Made by a program: the position numbers and the translations under genes
Part shown: positions 1 through 12,521 of the stretch, piece after piece
Numbering within the stretch: the stretch's first letter is position 1
How the letters are laid out: each line of letters begins with the position of its first letter
Assembly (NCBI GenBank): GCA_947561715.1
Contig: OX387204.1
Span: forward strand, 10,049,001-10,113,000
Direction of reading: 5' to 3'
Source of the DNA: Ascidia mentula
Lineage: Eukaryota; Chordata; Ascidiacea; Phlebobranchia; Ascidiidae
DNA length: 64,000 nt
The notes under the pieces: model-generated
Databases searched by the model: none
What the model was told of the DNA's origin: nothing
The model's input: only the letters and a program-made list of their open reading frames with translations

Positions 1-1159
1 GTGCTGAAATCGCACAGTTACATACGTTGTGCAACCGCAAAAGCAATACTTGAGTACCAGCGTTTTCCACTGTATAATAAAGCTTGTACTGAAAAAAAAT
101 ATTTTTAATCGAAAAGTCATATACTGCAAAATGGACAAGTGCTGAAATTGCATAGTTACATACGTTGTGCAACCGCAAAAGCAATACTGGAGTTCCAGCG
201 TTTTCCACTGTATAATAATTCATATACTGCAAAATGGACAAGTGCTGAAATCGCATAGTTACATACGTTGTGCAACCGCAAAAGCAATACTGGAGTACCA
301 GCGTTTTCCACTGTATAATAAAGCTTGTACAGACAAAAAATATTTTTTCACAAAAAGTCATATACTGCAAAATGGACAAGTGCTGAAATTGCATAGTTAC
401 ATACGTTGTGCAACCGCAAAAGCAATACTGGAGTACCAGCGTTTTCCACTGTATAATAAAGCTTGTACTGGAAAAAACATATTTTTCATCGAAAAGTCAT
501 ATACTGCAAAATGGACAAGCGCTGAAATCGCACAGTTACATACGTTGTGCAACCGCAAAAGCAATACTGGAGTACCAGCGTTTTCCACTGTATAATAAAG
601 CTTGTACAGAAAAAAAATATTTTTTCACAAAAAGTCATATACTGCAAAATGGACAAATGCTGAAATCGCATAGTTACATACGTTGTGCAACCGCAAAAGC
701 AATACTTGAGTAGCAGCGTTTTCCACTGTATAATAAAGCTTGTACTGAAAAAAAATATTTTTTATCGAAAGTCATATACTGCAAAATGGACAAGTGCTGA
801 AATTGCATAGTTACATACGTTGTGCAACCGCAAAAGCAATACTGGAGTACCAGCGTTTTCCACTGTATAATAAAGCTTGTACTGAAAAAAAATATTTTTA
901 ATCGAAAAAAAGTCATATACTGCAAAATGGACAAGTGCTGAAATTGCATAGTTACATACGTTGTGCAACCGCAAAAGCAATACTGGTTTACCAGCGTTTT
1001 CCATTGTGTAATAAAGCTTGTACTGAAACAAAATATTTTTTATCGAAAAGTCATATACTACAAAATGGACAAGTGCTGAAATCGCACAGTTACATACGTT
1101 GTGCAACCGCAAAAGCAATACTTGAGTATCAGCGTTTTCCACAGTATAATAAAGCTTGT

Positions 1160-3558
1160 ACTGCCAAAAAATATTTTTCATCGAAAAGTCATATACTGCA
1201 AAATGGACAAGTGCTGAAATCGCATAGTTACATACGTTGTGCAACCGCAAAAGCAATACTGGAGTATCAGCGTTTTCCACTGTATAATAAAGCTTGTACT
1301 GCTAAAAAATATTTTTTTTTGAAAAGTCATATACTGCAAAATGGACAAGTGCTGAAATCGCATAGTTACATACGTTGTGCAACCGCAAAAGCAATACTGG
1401 AGTATCAGCGTTTTCCACTGTATAATAAAGCTTGTACTGCAAAAAAATATTTTTCATCGAAAAGTCATATACTGCAAAATGGACAAGTGCTGAAATCGCA
1501 TAGTTACATACGTTGTGCAACCGCAAAAGCAATACTGGAGTATCAGCGTTTTCCACTGTATAATAAAGCTTGTACTGCAAAAAAATATTTTTCATCGAAA
1601 AGTCAAAAATTGCAAAATGGACAAGTGCTGAAATTGCATAGTTACATACGTTGTGCAACCGCAAAAGCAATACTGGAGTACCAGCATTTTCCACTGTATA
1701 ATAAAGCTTGTACTGAAAAAAAATATTTTTTATCGAAAAGTCATATACTGCAAAATTGACAAGTGCTGAAATATCATAGTTACATACGTTGTGCAACCGC
1801 AAAAGCAATACTGGAGTATCAGCGTTTTCCACTGTATAATAAAGCTTGTACTGCAAAAAAATATTTTTCATCGAAAAGTCATATACTGCAAAATGGACAA
1901 GTGCTGAAATCGCATAGTTACATACGTTGTGCAACCGCAAAAGCAATACTGGAGTATCAGCGTTATCCACTGTATAATAAAGCTTGTACTGCAAAAAAAT
2001 ATTTTTCATCGAAAAGTCATATACTGCAAAATGGACAAGTGCTGAAATCGCATAGTTACATACGTTGTGCAACCGCAAAAGCAATACTGGAGTACCAGCG
2101 TTTTCCAATGTATAATAAAGCTTGTACTGCCAAAAAATATTTTTCATCGAAAAGTCATATACTGCAAAATGGACAAGTGCTGAAATCGCATAGTTACATA
2201 CGTTGTGCAACCGCAAAAGCAATACTGGAGTATCAGCGTTTTCCACTGTATAATAAAGCTTGTACTGCTAAAAAATATTTTTTTTTGAAAAGTCATATAC
2301 TGCAAAATGGACAAGTGCTGAAATCGCATAGTTACATACGTTGTGCAGCCGCAAAAGCAATACTGGAGTATCAGCGTTTTCCACTGTATAATAAAGCTTG
2401 TACTGCAAAAAAATATTTTTCATCGAAAAGTCATATACTGCAAAATGGACAAGTGCTGAAATCGCATAGTTACATACGTTGTGCAACCGCAAAAGCAATA
2501 CAGGAGTATCAGCGTTTTCCACTGTATAATAAAGCTTGTACTGCAAAAAAATATTTTTCATCGAAAAGTCATATACTGCAAAATGGACAAGTGCTGAAAT
2601 CGCATAGTTACATACGTTGTGCAACCGCAAAAGCAATACTGGAGTACCAGCGTTTTCCAATGTATAATAAAGCTTGTACTGCCAAAAAATATTTTTCATC
2701 GAAAAGTCATATACTGCAAAATGGACAAGTGCTGAAATCGCATAGTTACATACGTTGTGCAACCGCAAAAGCAATACTGGAGTATCAGCGTTTTCCACTG
2801 TATAATAAAGCTTGTACTGCTAAAAAATATTTTTTTTTGAAAAGTCATATACTGCAAAATGGACAAGTGCTGAAATCGCATAGTTACATACGTTGTGCAA
2901 CCTCAAAAGCAATACTGAAGTATCAGCGTTTTCCACTGTATAATAAAGCTTGTAGTGCAAAAAAATATTTTTCATCGAAAAGTCATATACTGCAAAATGG
3001 ACAAGTGCTGAAATCGCATAGTTACATACGTTGTGCAACCGCAAAAGCAATACTGGAGTATCAGCGTTTTCCACTGTATAATAAAGCTTGTACTGCAAAA
3101 AAATATTTTTCATCGAAACGTCAAAAATTGCAAAATGGACAAGTGCTGAAATTGCATAGTTACATACGTTGTGCAACCGCAAAAGCAATACTGGAGTACC
3201 AGCATTTTCCACTGTATAATAAAGCTTGTACTGAAAAAAAATATTTTTTATCGAAAAGTCATATACTGCAAAATTGACAAGTGCTGAAATATCATAGTTA
3301 CATACGTTGTGCAACCGCAAAAGCAATACTGGAGTATCAGCGTTTTCCACTGTATAATAAAGCTTGTACTGCAAAAAAATATTTTTCATCGAAAAGTCAT
3401 ATACTGCAAAATGGACAAGTGCTGAAATCGCATAGTTACATACGTTGTGCAACCGCAAAAGCAATACTGGAGTATCAGCGTTATCCACTGTATAATAAAG
3501 CTTGTACTGCAAAAAAATATTTTTCATCGAAAAGTCATATACTGCAAAATGGACAAGT
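1160..3558 (+). repeat. Higher-order repeat in satellite A, 1518-bp period
   Basis: The segment of about 1160-2040 recurs at about 2678-3558, exactly 1518 bp (11 monomers) later. Shared rare variants include a T-run of nine at 1301 and 2819, AGTCAAAAATTGC at about 1603 and 3121, and AAATTGACAAG at about 1753 and 3271. The last creates an in-frame TGA in the long plus-strand frame of both copies. A shorter 552-bp (4-unit) repetition lies between them (2144 versus 2696). This indicates block duplication by unequal exchange, not monomer-by-monomer spread. Confidence 0.85.
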
Positions 3559-5061
3559 GCTGAAATCGCATAGTTACCTACGTTGTGCAACCGCAAAAGC
3601 AATACTGGAGTATCAGCGTTTTCCACTGTATAATAAAGCTTGTACTGCAAAAAAATATTTTTCATCGAAAAGTCATATACGGCAAAATGGACAAGTGCTG
3701 AAATTGCATAGTTACATACGTTGTGCAACCGCAAAAGCAATACTGGAGTACCAGCATTTTCCACTGCATAATAAAGCTTGTACTGAAAAAAAATATTTTT
3801 TGTCGAAAAGTCATATACTGCAAAATGGACAAGTGCTGAAATTGCATAATTACATACGTTGGGCAACCGCAAAAGCAATACTGGAGTACCAGCGTTTTCC
3901 ACTGTATAATAAAGCTTGTACTGCTAAAAAATATTTTTTATTGAAAAGTCATATACTGCAAAATGGACAAGTGCTGAAATCGCATAGTTACATACGTTGT
4001 GCAACCGCAAAAGCAATACTGGAGTATCAGCGTTATCCACTGTATAATAAAGCTTGTACTGCAAAAAAACATTTTTCATCGAAAAATCATATACTGCAAA
4101 ATGGACAAGTGCTGAAATCGCATAGTTACATACGTTGTGCAACCGCAAAAGCAATACTAGAGTATCAGCGTTTTCCACTGTATAATAAAGCTTGTACTGC
4201 AAAAAAATATTTTTCATCGAAAAGTCAAAAATTGCAAAATGGACAAGTGCTGAAATTGCATAGTTACATACGTTGTGCAACCGCAAAAGCAATACTGGAG
4301 TACCAGCATTTTCCACTGTATAATAAAGCTTGTACTGAAAAAAAATATTTTTTATCGAAAGTCATATACTGCAAAATGGAGAAGTGCTGAAATATCATAG
4401 TTACATACGTTGTGCAACTGCAAAAGCAATACTGGAGTATCAGCGTTTTCCACTGTATAATAAAGCTTGTACTGCAAAAAAATATTTTTCATCGAAAAGT
4501 CATATACTGCAAAATGGACAAGTGCTGAAATCGCATAGTTACATACGTTGTGCAACCGCAAAAGCAATACTGGAGTATCAGCGTTTTCCACTGTATAATA
4601 AAGCTTGTACTGCAAAAAAATATTTTTCATCGAAAAGTCATATACTGCAAAATGGACAAGTGCTGAAATCGCATAGTTACATACGTTGTGCAACCGCAAA
4701 AGCAATACTGGAGTATCAGCGTTTTCCACTGTATAATAAAGCTTGTACTGCAAAAAAATATTTTTCATCGAAAAGTCATATACTGCAAAATGAACAAGTG
4801 CTGAAATCGCATAGTTACATACGTTGTGCAACCGCAAAAGCAATACTGGAGTATCAGCGTTTTCCACTGTATAATAAAGCTTGTACTGCAAAAAAATATT
4901 TTTAATCGAAAAGTCATATACTGCAAAATGGACAAGTGCTGAAATTGCATAGTTACATACGTTGTGCAACCGCAAAAGCAATACTGGAGTACCAGCATTT
5001 TCCATTGCATAATAAAGCTTGTACAGACAAAAAATATTTTTTGTCGAAAAGTCATACACTG

Positions 5062-7010
5062 CAAAATGGACAAGTGCTGAAATTGCATAGTTACATACGT
5101 TGTGTAACCGCAAAAGCAATACTGGAGTACCAACGTTTTCCACTGTATAATAAAGCTTGTATTGAAAAAAAACAAATTTTTATCGAAAAGTCAAATACTG
5201 CAAAATGGACAAGTGCTGAAATCGCACAGTTACATACGTTGTGCAACCGCAAAGGCAATACTTGAGTAGCAGCGTTTTCCACTGTATAATAAAGCTTGTG
5301 CTGAAAAAAAATATTTATCACAAAAAGTCATATACTGCAAAATGGACAAGTGCTGAAATCGCACAGTTACATACGTTGTGCAACCGCAAAAGCAATACTG
5401 GAGTACCAGCGTTTTCCACTGTATAATAAAGCTTGTGCTGAAAAAAAATATTTTTGATCGAAAAATCATATACTGCAAAATGGACAAGTGCTGAAATTGC
5501 ACAGTTACATACGTTGTGCAACCGCAAAAGCAATACTTGAGTACCAGCGTTTTCCACTGTATAATAAAGCTTGTACTGAAAAAAAATATTTTTTTTGTTG
5601 AAAAGTCATATACTGCAAAATGGACAAGTGCTGAAATCGCACAGTTACATACGTTGTGCAACCGCAAAAGCAATACTGGAGTACCAGCGTTTTCCACTGT
5701 ATAATAAAGCTTGTACAGAAAAAAAATATTTTTTCACAAAAAGTCATATACTGCAAAATGGACAAATGCTGAAATCGTATAGTTACATACGTTGTGCAAC
5801 CGCAAAAGCAATACTGGAGTACCAGCGTTTTCCACTGTATAATAAAGCTTGTACTGCAAAAAAATATTTTTCATCGAAAAGTCATATACTGCAAAATGGA
5901 CAAGTGCTGAAATCGCATAGTTACATACGTTGTGCAACCGCAAAAGCAATACTGGAGTATCAGCGTTTTCCACTGTATAATAAAGCTTGTACTGCAAAAA
6001 AATATTTTTCATCGAAAAGTCATATACTGCAAAATGAACAAGTGCTGAAATCGCATAGTTACATACGTTGTGCAACCGCAAAAGCAATACTGGAGTATCA
6101 GCGTTTTCCACTGTATAATAAAGCTTGTACTGCAAAAAAATATTTTTAATCGAAAAGTCATATACTGCAAAATGGACAAGTGCTGAAATTGCATAGTTAC
6201 ATACGTTGTGTAACCGCAAAAGCAATACTGGAGTACCAACGTTTTCCACTGTATAATAAAGCTTGTATTGAAAAAAAACAAATTTTTATCGAAAAGTCAA
6301 ATACTGCAAAATGGACAAGTGCTGAAATCGCACAGTTACATACGTTGTGCAACCGCAAAGGCAATACTTGAGTAGCAGCGTTTTCCACTGTATAATAAAG
6401 CTTGTGCTGAAAAAAAATATTTATCACAAAAAGTCATATACTGCAAAATGGACAAGTGCTGAAATCGCACAGTTACATACGTTGTGCAACCGCAAAAGCA
6501 ATACTGGAGTACCAGCGTTTTCCACTGTATAATAAAGCTTGTGCTGAAAAAAAATATTTTTGATCGAAAAATCATATACTGCAAAATGGACAAGTGCTGA
6601 AATTGCACAGTTACATACGTTGTGCAACCGCAAAAGCAATACTTGAGTACCAGCGTTTTCCACTGTATAATAAAGCTTGTACTGAAAAAAAATATTTTTT
6701 TTGTTGAAAAGTCATATACTGCAAAATGGACAAGTGCTGAAATCGCACAGTTACATACGTTGTGCAACCGCAAAAGCAATACTGGAGTACCAGCGTTTTC
6801 CACTGTATAATAAAGCTTGTACAGAAAAAAAATATTTTTTCACAAAAAGTCATATACTGCAAAATGGACAAATGCTGAAATCGCATAGTTACATACGTTG
6901 TGCAACCGCAAAAGCAATACTGGAGTACCAGCGTTTTCCACTGTATAATAAAGCTTGTACTGCAAAAAAATATTTTTCATCGAAAAGTCATATACTGCAA
7001 AATGGACAAG
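5062..7010 (+). repeat. Tandem duplication in satellite A, 1106-bp period
   Basis: About 5062-6167 and 6168-7010 are successive near-identical copies offset by 1106 bp (8 units plus 2 bp). Both contain GTGTAACCGC, CCAACGTTTTCC, the run AAACAAATTTTTATCG, a TATTTATCAC variant and a TTTTTTTTGTTG variant in the same order. Upstream, the GAACAAGTG variant at 4792 and 6036 is 1244 bp apart, so one monomer (about 4930-5060) is present only in the first copy. The 2-bp excess over a multiple of 138 comes from length changes in the A/T runs and breaks the long frame on both strands. Confidence 0.85.
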
Positions 7011-9341
7011 CGCTGAAATCGCACAGTTACATACGTTGTGCAACCGCAAAAGCAATACTGGAGTAACAGCGTTTTCCACTGTATAATAAAGCTTGTACTG
7101 CAAAAAAATATTTTTCATCGAAAAGTCATATACTGCAAAATGGACAAGTGCTGAAATCGCATAGTTACATACGTTGTGCAACCGCAAAAGCAATACTGGA
7201 GTACCAGCGTTTTCCACTGTATAATAAAGCTTGTACTGAAAAAAAATATTTTTTATCGAAATGTCATATACTGCAAAATGGAGAAGTGCTGAAATCTCAT
7301 AGTTACATACGTTGTGCAACCGCAAAAGCAATACTTGAGTATCAGCGTTTTCCACTGTATAATAAAGCTTGTACTGCAAAAAAATATTTTTCATCGAAAA
7401 GTCATATACTGCAAAATGGACAAGTGCTGAAATCGCATAGTTACATACGTTGTGCAACCGCAAAAGCAATACTGGAGTATCAGCGTTTTCCACTGTATAA
7501 TAAAGCTTGTACTGCTAAAAAATATTTTTTATTGAAAAGTCATATACTGCAAAATGGACAAGTGCTGAAATCGCATAGTTACATACGTTGTGCAACCGCA
7601 AAAGCAATACTGGAGTATCAGCGTTATCCACTGTATAATAAAGCTTGTACTGCAAAAAAATATTTTTCATCGAAAAGTCATATACTGCAAAATGGACAAG
7701 TGCTGAAATTGCATAGTTACATACGTTGTGCAACCGCAAAAGCAATACTGGAGTATCAGCGTTATCCACTGTATAATAAAGCTTGTACTGCAAAAAAATA
7801 TTTTTTATTGAAAAGTCATATACTGCAAAATGGACAAGTGCTGAAATTGCATAGTTACATACGTTGTGCAACCGCAAAAGCAATACTGGAGTATCAGCGT
7901 TATCCACTGTATAATAAAGCTTGTACTGCTAAAAAATATTTTTTATTGAAAAGTCATATACTGCAAAATGGACAAGTGCTGAAATCGCATAGTTACATAC
8001 GTTGTGCAACCGCAAAAGCAATACTGGAGTATCAGCGTTATCCACTGTATAATAAAGCTTGTACTGCAAAAAAATATTTTTCATCGAAAAGTCATATACT
8101 GCAAAATGGACAAGTGCTGAAATCGCATAGTTACATACGTTGTGCAACCGCAAAAGCAATACTGGAGTATCAGCCTTTTCCACTGTATAATAAAGCTTGT
8201 ACTGCAAAAAAATATTTTTCATCGAAAAGTCATATACTGCAAAATGGACAAGTGCTGAAATTGCATAGTTACATACGTTGTGCAACCTCAAAAGCAATAC
8301 TGGAGTACCAGCGTTTTCCACTGTATAATAAAGCTTGTTCTGAAAAAAATTATTTTTTATCGAAAAGTCATATACTGCCAAATGGACAAGTGCTGAAATC
8401 GCACAGTTACATACGTTGTGCAACCGTAAAAGCAATACTGGAGTACCAGCATTTTCCACTGTATAATAAAGCTTGTACTGAAAAAAAATATTTTTTATCG
8501 AAAAGTCATATACTGCATAATGGAGAAGTGCTGAAATATCATAGTTACATACGTTGTGCAACCGCAAAAGCAATACTGGAGTATCAGCGTTTTCCACTGT
8601 ATAATAAAGCTTGTACTGCAAAAAAAATTTTTTCATCGAAAAGTCATATACTGCAAAATGGACAAGTGCTGAAATCGCATAGTTACATACGTTGTGCAAC
8701 CGCAAAAGCAATACTGGAGTATCAGCGTTATCCACTGTATAATAAAGCTTGTACTGCAAAAAAATATTTTTCATCGAAAAGTCATATACTGCAAAATGGA
8801 CAAGTGCTGAAATCGCATAGTTACATACGTTGTGCAACCGCAAAAGCAATACTGGAGTATCAGCGTTATCCACTGTATAATAAAGCTTGTACTGCAAAAA
8901 AATATTTTTCATCGAAAAGTCATATACTGCAAAATGGACAAGTGCTGAAATCGCATAGTTACATACGTTGTGCAACCGCAAAAGCAATACTGGAGTATCA
9001 GCGTTATCCACTGTATAATAAAGCTTGTACTGCAAAAAAATATTTTTCATCGAAAAGTCATATACTGCAAAATGGACAAGTGCTGAAATCGCATAGTTAC
9101 ATACGTTGTGCAACCGCAAAAGCAATACTGGAGTATCAGCGTTATCCACTGTATAATAAAGCTTGTACTGCAAAAAAATATTTTTCATCGAAAAGTCATA
9201 TACTGCAAAATGGACAAGTGCTGAAATCGCATAGTTACATACGTTGTGCAACCGCAAAAGCAATACTGGAGTATCAGCGTTTTCCACTGTATAATAAAGC
9301 TTGTACTGCAAAAAAATATTTTTCATCGAAAAGTCATATAT

Positions 9342-9419
9342 TGCAAAATGGACAAGTGCTGAAATCGCATAGTTACATACTGCAAAATGGACAAGTGCTG
9401 AAATCGCATAGTTACATAC
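9342..9419 (+). repeat. 177-bp satellite A unit with a 39-bp internal duplication (first)
   Basis: The 39-bp stretch 9342-9380 is directly repeated at 9381-9419, converting a 138-bp unit into 177 bp. Both copies end in CATAC. The normal unit has CATACTGC and CATACGTTG at two places, so slippage or recombination between these CATAC motifs explains the structure. The added length is a multiple of three, so the 901-codon frame across it stays open. Confidence 0.9.
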
Positions 9420-9656
9420 GTTGTGCAACCGCAAAAGCAATACTGGAGTATCAGCGTTATCCACTGTATAATAAAGCTTGTACTGCAAAAAAATATTTTT
9501 CATCGAAAAGTCATATACTGCAAAATGGACAAGTGCTGAAATCGCACAGTTACATACGTTGTGCAACCGCAAAAGCAATACTGGAGTATCAGCGTTTTCC
9601 ACTGTATAATAAAGGTTGTTCTGCAAAAAAATATTTTTCATCGAAAAGTCATATAT

Positions 9657-9734
9657 TGCAAAATGGACAAGTGCTGAAATCGCATAGTTACATACTGCAA
9701 AATGGACAAGTGCTGAAATCGCGTAATTACATAC
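9657..9734 (+). repeat. 177-bp satellite A unit with a 39-bp internal duplication (second)
   Basis: The same 39-bp duplication as at 9342-9419, here 9657-9695 repeated at 9696-9734 with two substitutions in the second copy (GCGTAATTAC). The two duplicated units are 315 bp apart (138 + 177). They therefore probably arose once and were then copied as a dimer. Confidence 0.9.
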
Positions 9735-11018
9735 GTTGTGCAACCGCAAAAGCAATACTGGAGTATCAGCGTTTTCCACTGTATAATAAAGCTTGTACTG
9801 CAAAAAATATTTTTTATCGAAAAGTCATATACTGCAAAATGGACAAGTGCTGAAATCGCATAGTTACATACGTTGTGCAACCGCAAAAGCATTACTGGAG
9901 TACCAGCATTTTCCACTGTATAATAAAGCTTGTACTGAAAAAAATTCATTTTTTATCGAAAAGTCATATACTGCAATAGGAGAAGTGCTGAAATTTAATA
10001 GTTACATACGTTGTGCAACCGCAAAAGCAATACTGGAGTATCAGCGTTTTCCACTGTATAATAAAGCTTGTACTGCAAAAAAATATTTTTCATCGAAAAG
10101 TCATATACGGCAAAATGGACAAGTGCTGAAATTGCATAGTTACATACGTTGTGCAACCGCAAAAGCAATACTGGAGTACCAGCATTTTCTACTGCATAAT
10201 AAAGCTTGTACTGAAAAAAAATATTTTTTGTCGAAAAGTCATATACTGCAAAATGGACAAGTGCTGAAATTGCATAGTTACATACGTTGTGCAACCGCAA
10301 AAGCAATACTGGAATACCAGCGTTTTCCACTGTATAATAAAGCTTGTACTGAAAAAAAATATTTTTTATCGAAAAGTCATATACTGCAAAATGGACAAGT
10401 GCTGAAATTGCATAGTTACATACGTTGTGCAACCGCAAAAGCAATACTGGAGTACCAGCGTTTTCCACTGTATAATAAAGCTTCTACTGCAAAAAAATAT
10501 TTTTAATCGAAAAGGCATATACTGCAAAATGGACAAGTGCTGAAATTGCATAGTTACATACGTTGTGCAACCGCAAAAGCAATACTGGAGTACCAGCATT
10601 TTACACTGCATAATAAAGCTTGTACTGAAAAAAAATATTTTTTGTCGAAAAGTCATATACTGCAAAATGGACAAGTGCTGAAATTGCATAGTTACATACG
10701 TTGTGCAACCGCAAAAGCAATACTGGAGTACCAGCGTTTTCCACTGTATAATAAAGCTTGTACTGAAAAAAAATATTTTTTATCGAAAAGTCATATACTG
10801 CGAAATGGACAAGTGCTGAAATTGCATAGTTACATACGTTGTGCAACCGCAAGAGCAATACTGGAGTACCAGCGTTTTCCACTGTATAATAAAGCTTGTA
10901 CTGAAAAAAAATATTTTGTGTCGAAAAGTCATATACTGCAAAATGGACAAGTGCTGAAATCTCATAGTTACATACGTTGTGCAACCGCAAAAGCAATACT
11001 GGAATACCAGCGTTTTCC

Positions 11019-11572
11019 TATGTAATGGTGGGAAACAAAATTGAAATTTTGTAAACGAATTTTGTAAACGAATTTTGTGAACAAAATTCTTGACGACGCC
11101 TGGCCACATGGTGGGGGTAGAGGGCCATACTTGAAATTAGAAGCGTTACGCAAACGTGCTGTAACATATTATGGAATAAAAATGATAGGTTATACAGGTG
11201 TCAAATGAGCTATTTAAATCAACACTATCGGATAAATTGGACAATGTTGGTCCAAACGTGAGATAATGGGGCCGGGGTTAAGGATTGTTCCTAAATCAGA
11301 AATCTTTAACAATTAATTTATCAAACTAATCTGTTGGAACATGTCAAACGAATTAATCCAAAACAAACTAGATTTTCATCCACTATCACACGAAACAAAC
11401 GCTGTGCGAAATATGTATGAGTAGGGCATATGTTGAAGCAAAACGTTTCTTAATTTAACGTTGAAACGCCTCAGTAAGTATAACTTACGTCTATATATAC
11501 TGTGATAACTGATTTTATCTATTCAAAAATGCAAAAAGTTGCACAAAAACATCATGAACATAGCATGAATTA
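11019..11572. other. Non-satellite left flank of the 12-kb block
   Basis: About 550 bp of mostly single-copy AT-rich sequence with no gene. It opens with C-like fragments, including three 13-bp tandem copies of AATTTTGTAAACG or a close variant at 11045-11082. A short GC-richer patch follows (about 11091-11130, containing GGCCACATGGTGGGGG). A perfect inverted repeat GTAAGT-ATA-ACTTAC lies at 11474-11488. No tRNA, promoter or conserved protein is recognised. Confidence 0.7.
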
Positions 11573-11790
11573 AAATTTGTTTTCGAAACAAAATTCGTTT
11601 ACAAATGCCTTTGATCCGATAATCACTGTGTTGTACATAGTGGGAAACAAAATTTGTTTTCGAAACAAAATTCGTTTATAAATGCATTTAATCCGTTAAT
11701 CACTGTGTTGTACATAGTGGGAAACAAAATTTGATTTTGAAACAAAATTCGATTACAAATGCCGTTGATCCGTTAATCACTGTGTTGTAA
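11573..11790 (-). repeat. Satellite C, inverted short array (about 3 copies)
   Basis: About 2.8 copies of the 77-bp C unit in reverse orientation relative to the main C array. The period is visible from AGTGGGAAAC at 11639 and 11716. Read in reverse complement, these copies match the edge subtype of the main array, with CCCACTATGTACAACA and a GTGAGTAACG-like segment as at about 19030. They do not match the bulk CCCGCTATGGGCAACA subtype. This is consistent with being the short counterpart arm of the right-hand C array. Confidence 0.85.
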
Positions 11791-12521
11791 TACCATTAGT
11801 CCGACACAAATATGTTGTTCATAGTTGAAACAGCACCATCGCAGGCGGTCAACTCTCAAAATCAATTATTTCCGCCGAACCTTAGCCACCATAGTTTCAA
11901 ACATGCGTTTTCGTTCGCGAATAAAAAACTAAAGGACATAGGCCAATTTGGTTTTTATTGTTCATTTTCTACTGGCATCTAGTATTTGTGTGCAAAATTT
12001 CAAGTCGCTTGATATAAAAATGTTCAAATTGCAGGCGGGCAACTGTCAATTTGAGTAAATTTCGCCGAACCTTAGCCAGCATAGTTTCAAACATACGTAT
12101 TCGGTCGCAAATAAAATCCTAAACGACATAGGCCAATTTCGCTTTCACTGCTCGTTTTGTACTGGCATCTAGTATTTGTGTGCAAAATTTCAAGTAGCTT
12201 GATATAAAAATGTTCAAATTGCAGGCGGGCAACTGTCAATTTGAGTTAATTTCGCCGAACCTTATATTCACCATAGTCTCAAACATGCGTTTTCGGTCGC
12301 GAATAAAAAACTAAAGGACATAGGCCCATTTGGTTTTAACTGCTCGTTTTTTACTGGCATCTAGTATTTGTGAGCAAAATTTCAAGTCGCTTGATATAAA
12401 AATGTTCAAATTGCAAGCGGGCAACTGTCAATTTGAATTAATTCCGCCGATCCTTAGCCACCATAGTGTCAAACATGCGTTTTCGGTCGCGAATAAAGAA
12501 CTAAACGACATAGGCCAATTT

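Larger units (their letters stand above)
1..11018 (+). repeat. Satellite A array, left segment (138-bp monomer)
   Basis: About 80 head-to-tail copies of a 138-bp AT-rich unit. Each carries the near-invariant core TACGTTGTGCAACCGCAAAA, one HindIII site in ATAATAAAGCTTGTACT, and a homopolymeric A-run/T-run segment that holds most of the variation. The period is read directly from the spacing of diagnostic variants, for example 552 bp (4 units) and 1518 bp (11 units). All copies have the same orientation. The array is already running at base 1, so its left end lies outside the window. It stops at 11018 in mid-unit, where the 12-kb B/C block begins. The unit is 46 codons long, so open frames of up to 901 codons (7148-9853) arise on plus and 624 codons (7929-9803) on minus. 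I treat these as by-products. No known satellite family is recognised. Confidence 0.97.

Noticed and set aside
7148..9853. 901-codon plus-strand open frame, and a 624-codon minus-strand frame at 7929-9803 over the same DNA
   Set aside because: Both strands are open at once because the monomer is 46 codons long. Neighbouring copies carry stops and frameshifts, and the repeat peptide resembles nothing known. Not called as a gene.
11083..11570. tRNA, snRNA or short interspersed element in the left flank of the 12-kb block
   Set aside because: No A-box/B-box pair, cloverleaf or poly(A) tail was seen. GTAAGT-ATA-ACTTAC is only a short inverted repeat.
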